Shown piece by piece: positions 1 to 7,700 of a DNA stretch of 12,600 nucleotides. Both the position numbers and the translations under genes were made by a program. The DNA comes from Coriobacteriia bacterium (GTDB taxonomy: Bacteria > Actinomycetota > Coriobacteriia > Coriobacteriales > QAMH01), in assembly GCA_900758075.1 (NCBI GenBank), contig CAAEQF010000151.1:1-12600 (forward strand), given 5' to 3'. A model generated the notes under the pieces. The model saw nothing but the letters and a program-made list of their open reading frames with translations, was not told the DNA's origin and did no database searches. Each line of letters starts with the position of its first letter. Position 1 is the first letter of the stretch.

Positions 1-888
1 AAAATGCGAAAGCGTGCAGCGCTCGAATCCCGGCACGTACTTCCGGAGGAATTTCACGAACATCAGCACCTTTCGATGCTGGTCGACAATTTGGCGCGTG
101 GTGTCTTCGACGCTTGTGTTTCGGCAATAGTATGTAGCGGTCGCATCGAGGCAGACGTCCATATCTTCTTGGTTACTGCTGCCTACGATCGGGTATACGA
201 GGTTGCCGGGGGAGAGCAGATACGGGAGGTCTCCTTCGGAGATTGCCTTACGCTGAAGCATCACGAAATAGCTGACACGCTGTTCAGCGGGTTTCGCGTG
301 ATTCTCCTTGTTATAGGCGGTGAACGCCTCAAGATACTGCCGATAGTTGACGTACGAGAGGCGGAATCCCATTGAGGTGGACTCGTTCATGCCCATAAAC
401 TCGATATCACCGACGTCGCAAGGTACACCAGCAGCGCTTGCGACTATCGCATCGCCTGTGGCGTCGATTACCATCTTTGCGCGGATTCTCATTTGCCCGT
501 TAACGGTGTAGGCAATAATAGTGGTGATGTGTCCCATTTCCTGCTCGACCTCAGCGACGTGTACCCCATACAGGAAACGTGCACCCGATTGGATAAGCAT
601 GCGCTCGAGCATGACCTTGCCCATCTCGGGCTCGACAGCAGGAAGGTGCGGGCGTACAACGGCAGCGTTTTCTTTTGCAAGGCGCTCGACCCATTCTTGG
701 CAGATACCGTCGACGTGGCCGGCGATTCCCGTAATATATCCGTTCGTGCACAGGCCGCCGAACGATTCCCGCTTTTCGATTAGCAACGTTCGCATACCTT
801 GACGCGCTGCGGCGATAGCAGCTGCGCAACCCGCAACACCGCCGCCGCAAACCAGCACGTCAACGTTATAGTCGGTCGTAATGTTCAT
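1..888 (-). CDS. FAD-dependent oxidoreductase, C-terminus beyond left edge
   Basis: I read this minus-strand frame by hand. It starts with ATG at 888-886 and stays open to position 1, giving the first 296 residues. The N-terminus holds a Rossmann FAD-binding motif: VLVCGGGVAGC has the GxGxxG glycines at residues 15, 17 and 20, and the acidic residue that binds the ribose is Glu38 in LLIEK. FGGLCTNG follows. VIDATGDA near residues 140-147 is the second conserved dinucleotide-binding block. This arrangement fits the FAD_oxidored family (PF12831-like). There is no signal peptide or Tat motif, so the protein should be cytoplasmic. A strong ribosome binding site (GGGGAG on the minus strand, about 8 nt upstream) supports the start. 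The upstream neighbour on the same strand is a LysR-type regulator, 255 bp away, which may control it. The substrate is unknown. The C-terminal third, where substrate-specific residues would lie, is outside the window. Confidence 0.85.
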   Translation of the reverse strand, partial: MNITTDYNVDVLVCGGGVAGCAAAIAAARQGMRTLLIEKRESFGGLCTNGYITGIAGHVDGICQEWVERLAKENAAVVRPHLPAVEPEMGKVMLERMLIQSGARFLYGVHVAEVEQEMGHITTIIAYTVNGQMRIRAKMVIDATGDAIVASAAGVPCDVGDIEFMGMNESTSMGFRLSYVNYRQYLEAFTAYNKENHAKPAEQRVSYFVMLQRKAISEGDLPYLLSPGNLVYPIVGSSNQEDMDVCLDATATYYCRNTSVEDTTRQIVDQHRKVLMFVKFLRKYVPGFERCTLSHF

Positions 889-1071
889 TGCGAGAACTCC
901 CCTCTTCAATTTGAATATGACATACGCTGGAAAGACGCTGCAGCACAATTGCCGCGCCTCTCAACGTATATGCCTCTTGGTCGCAAGCTGTTTCGCAGAT
1001 GGTGTTCGGCAATCGAAACGCTTTGCGAGCCAGAGGCTGTATCCCAGGATGAATTCATGATAAGAGCGCAG

Positions 1072-1087
1072 AAAAACAGATGCTGTT
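1072..1087 (-). terminator. Weak hairpin plus T-run after the LysR gene
   Basis: Reading the minus strand downstream of the LysR stop codon, AACAG-cat-CTGTT forms a 5-bp stem with a 3-nt loop, and a T-run follows (A residues 1072-1076 on the plus strand). It lies about 57 nt past the stop. The stem is short, so this is at best a weak intrinsic terminator separating the regulator from the oxidoreductase. A 10-bp perfect palindrome, ATGAATTCAT (1049-1058), lies just beyond it and could be an operator for the oxidoreductase gene. Confidence 0.3.
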
Positions 1088-1143
1088 CCGCTCTGTCTCG
1101 TTTCTGTTCCCAGATGGAAAGGAAGCGGTATTTCCTGCAGAGG

Positions 1144-2085
1144 TTAGATTTTTCGCATCGACAGGGCGAGGGAGATCAATCTCGCGACAGGAGTGCTGCG
1201 GGTCCCATGGGGGGTGACCAGGTATTCCGAGACATGATCTTGCCAGTCGGTGAGGCGCACGGGCACGATGCCGTCCACATCGACGGTGGGGACAGGCTGC
1301 GGAATAGCGACCAAGTTCTTTCTTGCAATGAGGAATGCGCTTGCTTGGCGCGTATTTATCAGGGTTTGCTTGAGTTCGAAACCATACTGCTTGCTGAGAG
1401 CTAGGAATGGTGATCGATGGTCGCTGACTACGCTGTTGTCAAATTTCACATCGTTGTTGAAAGCGATTGCGTAATCCTTGAAGTCGGCGAGCGTCGCCTC
1501 TTTTTTCGACGCCAAGGGAGAATCGCTCGAAATGGCTAGATACATTTCTGAGAGTGTGTTGATGGGGATGAAATTAAGCTTGTCTAGGAGGTTGTCTTGT
1601 CGAGCCGCTGCTGAAGTAAAGAAGTCACCTGCCATGGTGACGAACAATGCGTCGAGCTTACCTCTCAGCAGCTCTTCTTTAAGGTTAATCCATGCGCCGG
1701 AGGAGACCAGCACGTTGCAGTCTCTGTTTTCGGCAGTGTAGCGGGCTATTATCTCGTCGATTCGTGAAGGCCAGCGTTTTTCGCTTGCACCTATTCGAAT
1801 GGTCGGGACGCTATTGTCGAAGCGCTCGAAGGATGTTTTCTGAGTGATGTCCTCCCAATTGCGGAGGATGTCTTCGAAATGTGGGAGAAGAGAACGACAG
1901 ATCTGGGTTGGAGTGAGGTGGCTTGACTTTGTTCCGCGGATAAAGAGCTCGACACCAAGTTCTCGCTCGGCACATCTTACACGTTTCGAGACTGCCGAGG
2001 GGGTGTATCCAAGAACTGCCGCAGCTTTGGTGTAGTTCCCGCATTGCGAAGCGGTGAGGATGACTTCGATTGTTTCGATATCCAT
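1144..2085 (-). CDS. LysR-type transcriptional regulator
   Basis: This 313-residue protein has the usual LysR length. Residues 1-60 form the winged helix-turn-helix: MDIETIEVILTASQCGNYTK, then AAAVLGYTPSAVSKRV as the recognition helix, then ELGVELFIRGTKSSHLTPT as the wing. From about residue 95 (TIRIGASEKRW) it has the periplasmic-binding-like effector domain, with LLRGKLDALFVTM as the usual strand-turn of that fold. LysR proteins bind DNA as tetramers and switch with a small ligand. The gene is divergent from the GlcD-type dehydrogenase at 2293, with 207 bp between the starts, and lies upstream of the FAD oxidoreductase on its own strand. Either or both may be its target. The ATG at 2085 gives the full first helix, but the ribosome binding site is poor. 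G+C looks lower by eye than in the enzyme genes to the right. Confidence 0.9.
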   Translation of the reverse strand: MDIETIEVILTASQCGNYTKAAAVLGYTPSAVSKRVRCAERELGVELFIRGTKSSHLTPTQICRSLLPHFEDILRNWEDITQKTSFERFDNSVPTIRIGASEKRWPSRIDEIIARYTAENRDCNVLVSSGAWINLKEELLRGKLDALFVTMAGDFFTSAAARQDNLLDKLNFIPINTLSEMYLAISSDSPLASKKEATLADFKDYAIAFNNDVKFDNSVVSDHRSPFLALSKQYGFELKQTLINTRQASAFLIARKNLVAIPQPVPTVDVDGIVPVRLTDWQDHVSEYLVTPHGTRSTPVARLISLALSMRKI

Positions 2086-2121
2086 AGGCGATGTCCGGGA
2101 TTGTCTTCCTAGTCGAAAATG

Positions 2122-2150
2122 ATAATAGAGACGAATCGATGACGATGCAA
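2122..2150 (-). promoter_or_regulatory. Candidate sigma-70-type promoter for the LysR gene
   Basis: On the minus strand there is TTGCAT, a 17-nt spacer and TATTAT (the -10 matches the consensus at 5 of 6 positions, the -35 at 3 of 6). The -10 ends 36 bp before the LysR start codon, which predicts a 5' leader of roughly 30 nt. The spacing and position fit well; the -35 match is weak. Confidence 0.45.
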
Positions 2151-2188
2151 CTGATCAAACTCGACTGATGTCTTTGTCCGCTCACGTT

Positions 2189-2206
2189 TTGCAGCAGATG
2201 CGGCAA
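2189..2206. promoter_or_regulatory. Interrupted palindrome in the LysR/dehydrogenase intergenic region
   Basis: TTGC-N10-GCAA is an 18-bp dyad between the divergent LysR and flavin dehydrogenase genes, about 87 bp before the dehydrogenase start. LysR-type sites are often short interrupted dyads in such divergent regions. This one does not match the T-N11-A form exactly, and arms of 4 bp can arise by chance, so it is only a candidate operator. Confidence 0.22.
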
Positions 2207-2292
2207 TTTTCCATAGCCAGCGGCGTGGGCTGCGGGTATCGTGGGAACAGCCCTGTATGGGCACAGAAGACCGAAAACAGGAAGGCTGCGGG

Positions 2293-3711
2293 ATGACAGA
2301 ATTTAACGAGATCACTCCGGAGATCGTCGAGGCGCTCAAGGCTATTGTGGGCGAGGCGAACTGCCAGACGGGCGACGAGATCGGCGAGGACTACACGCGC
2401 GACGAGATGCCGATTTACGGATTCGGCAAACCCGAGGTCGTCGTCTTGCCGGCGAGCACCGAAGAGGTGTCGCAGATCATGAGAATCTGCAACGAGCACA
2501 CGATTCCCGTGACCGTACGCGGCGCCGGCACGGGTCTGGTCGGCGGCAGCGTCCCGCTTTTCGGCGGGGTCGTCTTGTGCACCATGCGCATGGACAAGAT
2601 CCTCGAGTACGACATGGACAACCTGACGGTCCGCATCCAACCCGGCGTGAGACTCGCCGACCTTGCGGCCGATGCGCTCACCCGCGGCCTGATGTATCCG
2701 CCCGACCCGGGCGAGAAGACCGGCTCTGTAGGCGGCAATGTCAGCACGAACGCTGGGGGCATGCGCGCCGTCAAATACGGGACCACGCGCGATTACGTGC
2801 TCGCTCTCACGGCTGTGCTCGCAAGCGGCGAGGTCGTCCGCCTCGGACGTCCCGTCGTCAAGGCGAGCTCCGGCTACAGCCTCATGCACCTCGTCATCGG
2901 CTCCGAGGGCACGCTCGCGGTCATAACCGAGCTCACCATGAAGCTCATTCCCAAACCTCAGGCGGATATGACGTTCATCCTCCCGTTCGAGGACATCGAG
3001 CACGCTATTGGCGCCGTGCCCAAGATCAAGCTCGCCGGCCTGGCACCGCAGTCGCTCGAGTTCATGGAGCGCGACATCGTCGACTCGTCTGCGGCGCATA
3101 CGGGCAATGCCGTCATCCCGACCAACGTGCAGGGCAACGAGGTCGGCGCCTACATCCTCGTGACGCTTGACGGCAACGATGAGGACGAGATCTTCGCGCG
3201 TGCCGAGCAGCTTGCCGAGATTGCCGACGAGCTGGGTGCCTTCGACACACTAGTCATCGACCAGCCTTCAATCAAAGAGGCAGTCTGGGCGGCCAGGAGC
3301 GCGTTTCTGTCCGTCATCGAGGAAGAGGAGAAGCTCGTCGACGAGATGGACGTCTGCGTCCCGGTCGACAAGATCCCCGCATTTCTCGAATACATCCACG
3401 AGGTGGGCAGGAAGCACGAGATCAGGATCCGCTCCTTTGGTCATGCGGGAGACGGCAACCTCCATATTTACTGCTGTTCGAACAGCATGGAGAAAGATGC
3501 CTTCCTCGAGAAGGTGGATGCCGTCATGCACGCGGCGTATGCCAAGGCGACGGAGTTTGACGGACAGGTTTCTGGAGAGCACGGCATCGGGCACGCCAAG
3601 AAGCAGTATCTGCGCGAGTCGCTGGGTGACACGTCCATCGAGCTCATGGCGGGCATCAAGCAGGTGTTCGACCCGAAGGGCATCTTGAATCCGGGCAAGA
3701 TCTGCGGCTAA
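2293..3711 (+). CDS. FAD-linked D-2-hydroxyacid dehydrogenase, GlcD/LctD type
   Basis: This 472-residue flavoprotein oxidises (R)-2-hydroxy acids such as lactate, glycolate or 2-hydroxyglutarate to 2-oxo acids, or may run in reverse with a low-potential donor. It has an N-terminal FAD_binding_4 (VAO-type) domain with VTVRGAGTGLVGGSVP, PPDPGEKTGSVGGNVSTNAG and SSGYSLMHLVIGSEGTLAVI. Its C-terminal FAD-oxidase_C domain carries GHAGDGNLH (His384, His391) and SGEHGIGH (Glu429, His430), matching the metal ligands known from D-2-hydroxyglutarate dehydrogenase. The ending DPKGILNPGKI is typical. I chose the ATG at 2293 because AGGAAGG sits 7 nt upstream; an in-frame ATG at 2257 would add 12 residues unlike the family. 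A terminator follows, so it is probably its own transcription unit next to the dehydratase cluster. The substrate cannot be named from sequence. EtfAB partners, used by some LctD proteins, are not nearby. Confidence 0.9.
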   Translation: MTEFNEITPEIVEALKAIVGEANCQTGDEIGEDYTRDEMPIYGFGKPEVVVLPASTEEVSQIMRICNEHTIPVTVRGAGTGLVGGSVPLFGGVVLCTMRMDKILEYDMDNLTVRIQPGVRLADLAADALTRGLMYPPDPGEKTGSVGGNVSTNAGGMRAVKYGTTRDYVLALTAVLASGEVVRLGRPVVKASSGYSLMHLVIGSEGTLAVITELTMKLIPKPQADMTFILPFEDIEHAIGAVPKIKLAGLAPQSLEFMERDIVDSSAAHTGNAVIPTNVQGNEVGAYILVTLDGNDEDEIFARAEQLAEIADELGAFDTLVIDQPSIKEAVWAARSAFLSVIEEEEKLVDEMDVCVPVDKIPAFLEYIHEVGRKHEIRIRSFGHAGDGNLHIYCCSNSMEKDAFLEKVDAVMHAAYAKATEFDGQVSGEHGIGHAKKQYLRESLGDTSIELMAGIKQVFDPKGILNPGKICG

Positions 3712-3735
3712 GACCCTCAATCATCGTTTACAACG

Positions 3736-3770
3736 AGCCGCCAGTACCCAGATGGGTTCCGGCGGCTTTC
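3736..3770 (+). terminator. Intrinsic terminator after the flavin dehydrogenase
   Basis: The outer stem AGCCGCC/GGCGGCT (3736-3742 with 3761-3767) encloses a second stem GTACCC/GGGTTC with one mismatch and an AGAT loop. TTTCT follows. It lies 25 nt after the stop codon. The T-tract is short, but the GC-rich stem and position fit a rho-independent terminator. Confidence 0.65.
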
Positions 3771-3979
3771 TGGTATCCAGACACACAATAAAAATGTCTA
3801 AAAGATAAGTTCCAAGAATGATTCCCCATTCTATATCCTGAGAAAACTGCTTCAATTGTTTTTCTTCATGCACAGACAATACGAAAAACTGTCTATTACT
3901 TTCTCAAGCCAGTGTTTCCACAATGAAGGTAGAAACCATGCGTCGCGAGTGCAGCGCGCATATCTTTCGAGGAGGAAAC
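3771..3979 (+). promoter_or_regulatory. AT-rich leader of the dehydratase cluster
   Basis: This gap between the terminator and the CoA-transferase start is AT-rich compared with the flanking genes, so it most likely carries the promoter of the cluster. I cannot pick a convincing -35/-10 pair. TTGTTT (3856-3861) is a possible -35 but has no well-spaced -10. An interrupted dyad AGACA-N11-TGTCT (3874-3894) is a possible operator. The ribosome binding site AGGAGG is at 3970-3975. An in-frame ATG at 3923 lies here but has no good ribosome binding site. Confidence 0.4.
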
Positions 3980-5224
3980 ATGGAAGACGTCAAGCGTCCG
4001 CTTGAAGGTATCAAGGTCGTCGAGATGGCGACCTTCATCGCAGTCCCCGCAGTTGGTCGTATCCTGGCAGATCTCGGTGCCGAGGTCATCAAGATTGAGT
4101 CTGCCAAGGGCGACAACCTGCGCTACACCGCCCCCAACGAGGGCCGTCCGTCCGACCCGCACGAAGACACCAACTTCGACCTGGAAAACGGCGGCAAGAA
4201 GGGCATCGTCGTCGACCTGCGCACGGACAAGGGACGTGAGGTCTTGTTCAAGTTGCTCGACGACGCCGACGTGTTCCTCACCAACTGGCGCCCACAGGCG
4301 CTCGCGCGCAAGAACCTGACCTACGACGACCTCAAGGGACGCTACCCGAGCCTCGTCTACGCAAGCCTCACCGGCTATGGCGAGAAAGGCCCCGACAAGG
4401 ATCTCCCCGGCTTCGACTACACTGCCTTCTTCGCGCGCAGCGGCTGGTCTGGCTCGCTGTACCAGAAGGGCACCGTGCCGTCCAACCTGATTCCTGCCCT
4501 GGGCGACCACCAAGGGGCGCTCGCGCTCACCGTCGGCGTGCTCGCCGCACTGTTCCGTGCCAAGACGACCGGCATGGGCGAGAAGGTCTCCACGAACCTC
4601 CTGCACACTGCCGTGTGGGTGCAGTCCTTCCAGATTCAGGGCGCGCAGTACGGCAACGAGTTCGGCGGCGTTTCCTATCCGTTTGACCGTCGCGACAACC
4701 AGCTCCCGTACCAGCCCGCCGTCCAGACCAAAGACGGCCGCTTCCTGCAGGTCATGGGCCCCAACTTCGGCATCTACTACTCGCTCATCATGAAGGCGAT
4801 CGGGCGCGAGGACGTGCTCGACGATCCCGTCTTGAGCGACCAGAAGGAAATGATCCGCACCGGCCGTGTGGGCGAGGCCTACGACATCATCCAGGAGGGC
4901 TTCAAGCAGAAGACCGCCGCGGAGTGGGCGCCGATCCTGACCGAGCTCGACATTCCGTTTGCGCTGTGCAAGACCTACGAGGAGGTCGTGGCAGACGAGC
5001 AGGCGTGGGCAAACGACGTCTTTTGCGAAGTAGACTATCCGCGTGGTCCGAAGGCCATGGTCCGTACCCCGATCGACTTTGAGGAAACCCCGCTCCCCGA
5101 ATACGAGAAGGCGCCGCTTCTGGGTGCCGACACGGTGAGCGTGCTCGAGGGGCTTGGCTATGGGCAGTCCGAAATCCAGACGATGATCGACGACAACACC
5201 GTCGGCATCTGGGAAGAGAAGTAG
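3980..5224 (+). CDS. Family III CoA-transferase, FldA/HadA type
   Basis: This 414-residue CaiB/BaiF-type enzyme should transfer CoA from an acyl-CoA or enoyl-CoA product to a free (R)-2-hydroxy acid, forming the dehydratase substrate. The fold is complete from PLEGIKVVEMATFIAVPA through LADLGAEVIKIES to the C-terminal PLLGADTVSVLEGLGY. Asp176 in PALGDHQG aligns with the nucleophile Asp169 of formyl-CoA transferase. From memory, blocks such as GEKGPDKDLPGFDYTAFF (135-152) and DEQAWAND closely resemble FldA of Clostridium sporogenes (aryl-lactate) and HadA of Clostridioides difficile (2-hydroxyisocaproate). The start at 3980 is set by AGGAGG just upstream; an earlier in-frame ATG at 3923 adds 19 unlikely residues. 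The dehydratase alpha gene follows after 10 nt, with its ribosome binding site over this stop codon, so the two are co-transcribed. The exact acid handled is not decided by sequence. Confidence 0.93.
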   Translation: MEDVKRPLEGIKVVEMATFIAVPAVGRILADLGAEVIKIESAKGDNLRYTAPNEGRPSDPHEDTNFDLENGGKKGIVVDLRTDKGREVLFKLLDDADVFLTNWRPQALARKNLTYDDLKGRYPSLVYASLTGYGEKGPDKDLPGFDYTAFFARSGWSGSLYQKGTVPSNLIPALGDHQGALALTVGVLAALFRAKTTGMGEKVSTNLLHTAVWVQSFQIQGAQYGNEFGGVSYPFDRRDNQLPYQPAVQTKDGRFLQVMGPNFGIYYSLIMKAIGREDVLDDPVLSDQKEMIRTGRVGEAYDIIQEGFKQKTAAEWAPILTELDIPFALCKTYEEVVADEQAWANDVFCEVDYPRGPKAMVRTPIDFEETPLPEYEKAPLLGADTVSVLEGLGYGQSEIQTMIDDNTVGIWEEK

Positions 5225-5234
5225 GAGGCACCCC

Positions 5235-6464
5235 ATGGCTCAATTGGAACCTGCTAAAAGCGTAGCCGGGCGCGTTCTCGCCGAAGTCGCGAACGACGTG
5301 TACGAAGACGCCCTCGAGGCGAAGGCGCGAGGCGAAAAAGTCGGCTGGATCTCCTCCAACTTCCCGCAGGAAATCCCGACCACGCTCGGCATCCCGTGCG
5401 TGTATCCCGAAAGCCAGGCGGCTGCTATCTCCGCGAAAGGCGCAGGCCAGGAGATGTGCGAGCATGCCGAAGGCGAGCTTGGCTTTTCCAATGACCTCTG
5501 CGCCTACTCGCGCATCAGCATGGCGTATGCGGACCTTGCCAAGTGTCCTAATGGCGAGCGCGAGATGCCCCTGCCCGATTTCGTCTTGTGCTGCAACAAC
5601 ATCTGCGATTGCATGCTCAAGTGGTACGAGAACCTGGGAAAGACGCTGAACATTCCCGTCATCGTCATCGATGTTCCCTTCAACAACAAGTACGACGTCG
5701 ATCGCAAGCGCATCGAGTACATGGGCGCGCAGTTCCGCGATGCCATCGCGCAGCTCGAGGAGATCACGGGCAAGAAGTGGGACGAGGAGAAGTTCGAGGA
5801 GGTCTGCCGCGTCTCGGGTCGCATCGGCGAGGAATGGCTCAAGGCGACCAAGTACCTGAACTACAAGCCCGCACCATACAAGGGCTTCGACCTGTTCAAC
5901 CACATGGCCGTCGCGACGATGGCGCGCGGGCAGCAGCGCTCGCTCGATGCGTTCATCGAGTTCAACAAAGAGTGCGAGCAGTTCATCAAGGAGCACAAGT
6001 CCACGTTCAAGGGCGAGGAGAAGTACCGCGTCATGTTCGAGGGCATCGCGTGCTGGCCGTACCTGCGCGTCACCTACTCCACGATGAAGAACCTCGGCAT
6101 CAACGTGACCTCGTGCGTCTATGGTCCGTCGTTCGCGTTCCAATACCACAACTTCGACGAGATGATGGAAGCCTACGCGTCCGTTCCGAACTCGATCAAC
6201 ATCGAGCGCTCCACCGAGCTGCGCGAGCGCCTGTGCCTGGAAGGCAAGGTCGACGGCGGCCTCGTCCACATCAACCGCTCCTGCAAGATGTGGTCTTCGA
6301 CCATGCCCGAGATGGCGCGCCGCATCACCAACGACCTGAACATCCCGGTGGTCACCTTTGACGGCGACCAATCCGACCCGCGCAACTTCAGCGAAGAACA
6401 GTACGTCACGCGCGTCCAGGGGCTTGCCGAGATCATGGCAGCCAACGCGCAGAAGGGGGAGTAG
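5235..6464 (+). CDS. (R)-2-hydroxyacyl-CoA dehydratase, alpha subunit
   Basis: This 409-residue protein belongs to the HgdA/HadB/FldB branch of the 2-hydroxyacyl-CoA dehydratase family. With the next gene it forms an iron-sulfur heterodimer that removes water from (R)-2-hydroxyacyl-CoA through a ketyl radical anion. Family cysteine positions are present: Cys89 in LCAYSR, Cys119/120 and Cys124 in VLCCNNIC, and Cys350 in NRSCKMWS. These are the candidates for cluster ligation. GIPCVYPESQAA (52-63) is the usual substrate-domain block, with SQ where relatives often have NH or HH. VIVIDVPFNN is also typical. There is no signal peptide, so it is cytoplasmic and should be oxygen-sensitive. AGGAGG 6 nt upstream fixes the start. 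The beta gene begins 3 nt after this stop codon, which suggests tight translational coupling. Benzoyl-CoA reductase subunits share the fold but fit the context less well. Confidence 0.93.
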   Translation: MAQLEPAKSVAGRVLAEVANDVYEDALEAKARGEKVGWISSNFPQEIPTTLGIPCVYPESQAAAISAKGAGQEMCEHAEGELGFSNDLCAYSRISMAYADLAKCPNGEREMPLPDFVLCCNNICDCMLKWYENLGKTLNIPVIVIDVPFNNKYDVDRKRIEYMGAQFRDAIAQLEEITGKKWDEEKFEEVCRVSGRIGEEWLKATKYLNYKPAPYKGFDLFNHMAVATMARGQQRSLDAFIEFNKECEQFIKEHKSTFKGEEKYRVMFEGIACWPYLRVTYSTMKNLGINVTSCVYGPSFAFQYHNFDEMMEAYASVPNSINIERSTELRERLCLEGKVDGGLVHINRSCKMWSSTMPEMARRITNDLNIPVVTFDGDQSDPRNFSEEQYVTRVQGLAEIMAANAQKGE

Positions 6465-6467
6465 AAG

Positions 6468-7592
6468 ATGGCGACCATCAACGAACTTGTAGCACGGCTT
6501 TCCGAGATTGCCGCCAACCCCGCAGCCGAGCTCGACCGCCATATCGCCGCGGGCAAGAAGGTCATCGGCGTCGGGCCGTACTACGTCCCCGAAGAGCTCG
6601 TGTACGCAGCGGGCGGTGTGCCGTTTGGCGTGTGGGGCCGCATGGGCACCGCCACCGAGGCGCGCAAGTACTTTCCGCCGTTTTACTGCTCGCTGTGCCA
6701 GATGACGCTCGAGATGGGCCTCAACCACGAGCTGGACAAGTTGTCCGGCTTGATGACGGCCGCCCTGTGCGACACCCAGCGCGGTTTCTCGCAGAACTTT
6801 CGCGTCGGCGTGAGCCAGGTCCCGATGATCTTCGTCTCGCAGCCGCAGAACCGCGCCACCAAGGCCGGGCATGACTATGCCGTGAGCTCGTATCGCGAGC
6901 TCAAGACCACGGTGGGCGAGGCGTGCGATGCCATCATCGACGACGCGGACCTGTCTGCGGCGATCAGCCTCTACAACGAGTGGCGTGCTGAGATGCGCAC
7001 CTTCGTCAGGCTTGCCGGCGAGCGCCCGGCGCTCATCAGCGTCTCTGCGCGCAACGATGTCGTGAATGCCGGCTACTACATGGACAAGGCCGAACATCTC
7101 GCCAAGGTCCGCGAGCTCAACGAGCTGCTCGCGGCGCAGGAGCCCGATACGGACGGCTACTCCAAGATCGTGCTTTCGGGCATCCTCTACGACATTCCGG
7201 CAATCAAGGACATACTCGACGAGAACAAGTACGCCATCGTCGCAGACGATATCGCCAAGGAGTCTCGCGCTTTCGCGCTGCAGGTCCCCGAGGAGGGCGA
7301 TCCCATCGAGGCCATGGCAAGCGGCTACTGCGCACTCAACAACGATTCCATCCTCTTTGATCCGGGCAAGTCGCATATCTCGCATGTCGTCGACATCGCG
7401 AAGAAAAGCGGTGCGCAGGGCGTGGTTCTGCTGCTCGCCAAGTTCTGCGACCCCGAGGAGTTCGATGCTCCGCTGCTGGCGAAGGCATGCCGCGAGGCCG
7501 GACTTCCCCTCGTCCAGATCGAGGTGGACCAGTCCGCAGAGAGCTACGAGCAGGCACGCACCCAGCTCGAGACCTTCAAAGAGCTCCTGTAG
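6468..7592 (+). CDS. (R)-2-hydroxyacyl-CoA dehydratase, beta subunit
   Basis: This 374-residue partner of the alpha subunit is of the HgdB/HadC/FldC type. The usual blocks appear in order: VIGVGPYYVPEELVYAAGGVPFG, then FYCSLCQM with Cys74 and Cys77, then ALCDTQR with Cys101, and late in the protein LLLAKFCDPEEFDAP with Cys327 and LPLVQIEVDQ. The cysteines are the likely ligands of the second [4Fe-4S] cluster. SGILYDIPAIKDILDE is the second-domain start seen in the family. The length is normal and nothing is missing. A purine-rich ribosome binding site (AGGGGGAG) overlaps the end of the alpha gene, which fits co-translation of equal subunit amounts. The activator gene follows after a 108-bp gap. 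By context the subunit belongs to a dehydratase, not a benzoyl-CoA reductase. Confidence 0.93.
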   Translation: MATINELVARLSEIAANPAAELDRHIAAGKKVIGVGPYYVPEELVYAAGGVPFGVWGRMGTATEARKYFPPFYCSLCQMTLEMGLNHELDKLSGLMTAALCDTQRGFSQNFRVGVSQVPMIFVSQPQNRATKAGHDYAVSSYRELKTTVGEACDAIIDDADLSAAISLYNEWRAEMRTFVRLAGERPALISVSARNDVVNAGYYMDKAEHLAKVRELNELLAAQEPDTDGYSKIVLSGILYDIPAIKDILDENKYAIVADDIAKESRAFALQVPEEGDPIEAMASGYCALNNDSILFDPGKSHISHVVDIAKKSGAQGVVLLLAKFCDPEEFDAPLLAKACREAGLPLVQIEVDQSAESYEQARTQLETFKELL

Positions 7593-7651
7593 GATAGACG
7601 GAAACAAGAAGACGTCTGGGCGCGCCGGCTGATGTTGGGTGGGGCAGACTC

Positions 7652-7673
7652 CGTGCCAATGCAGCGAGGCACG
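7652..7673 (+). promoter_or_regulatory. Small hairpin before the activator gene
   Basis: CGTGCC (7652-7657) pairs perfectly with GGCACG (7668-7673) around a 10-nt loop, ending 12 nt before the activator's AAGGAG ribosome binding site. It sits in the 108-bp beta-activator gap, the only sizeable gap inside the cluster. It could tune activator expression or mRNA stability, but a 6-bp stem in GC-rich DNA may be chance. Confidence 0.2.
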
Positions 7674-7700
7674 CCCGCGTGCGATAAGGAGAATCAAGGC

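Noticed and set aside
2257..2292. Earlier ATG start for the flavin dehydrogenase
   Set aside because: The extra 12 residues do not resemble the family, and a good ribosome binding site lies right before the ATG at 2293.
4604..4606. His209 of the CoA-transferase as a replacement for the catalytic Asp
   Set aside because: I first aligned NLLHTAV with the MQDAV block of formyl-CoA transferase and thought the nucleophile was lost. Counting residues in that enzyme from memory puts its Asp169 in LGDS, which aligns with the intact Asp176 in ALGDHQG here.
3896..5236. A 446-codon minus-strand frame opposite the CoA-transferase
   Set aside because: Same reason: it mirrors a clear plus-strand gene and shows no family motifs. 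The minus-strand frames at 2182-3099 and 11094-12212 are rejected likewise.
4902..7697. A 931-codon open frame on the minus strand across the dehydratase genes
   Set aside because: It is antisense to three well-supported genes, has a biased composition (many Leu, Val, Arg, His, Asp) and no recognisable domain. It is a shadow of GC-rich codon use on the plus strand.
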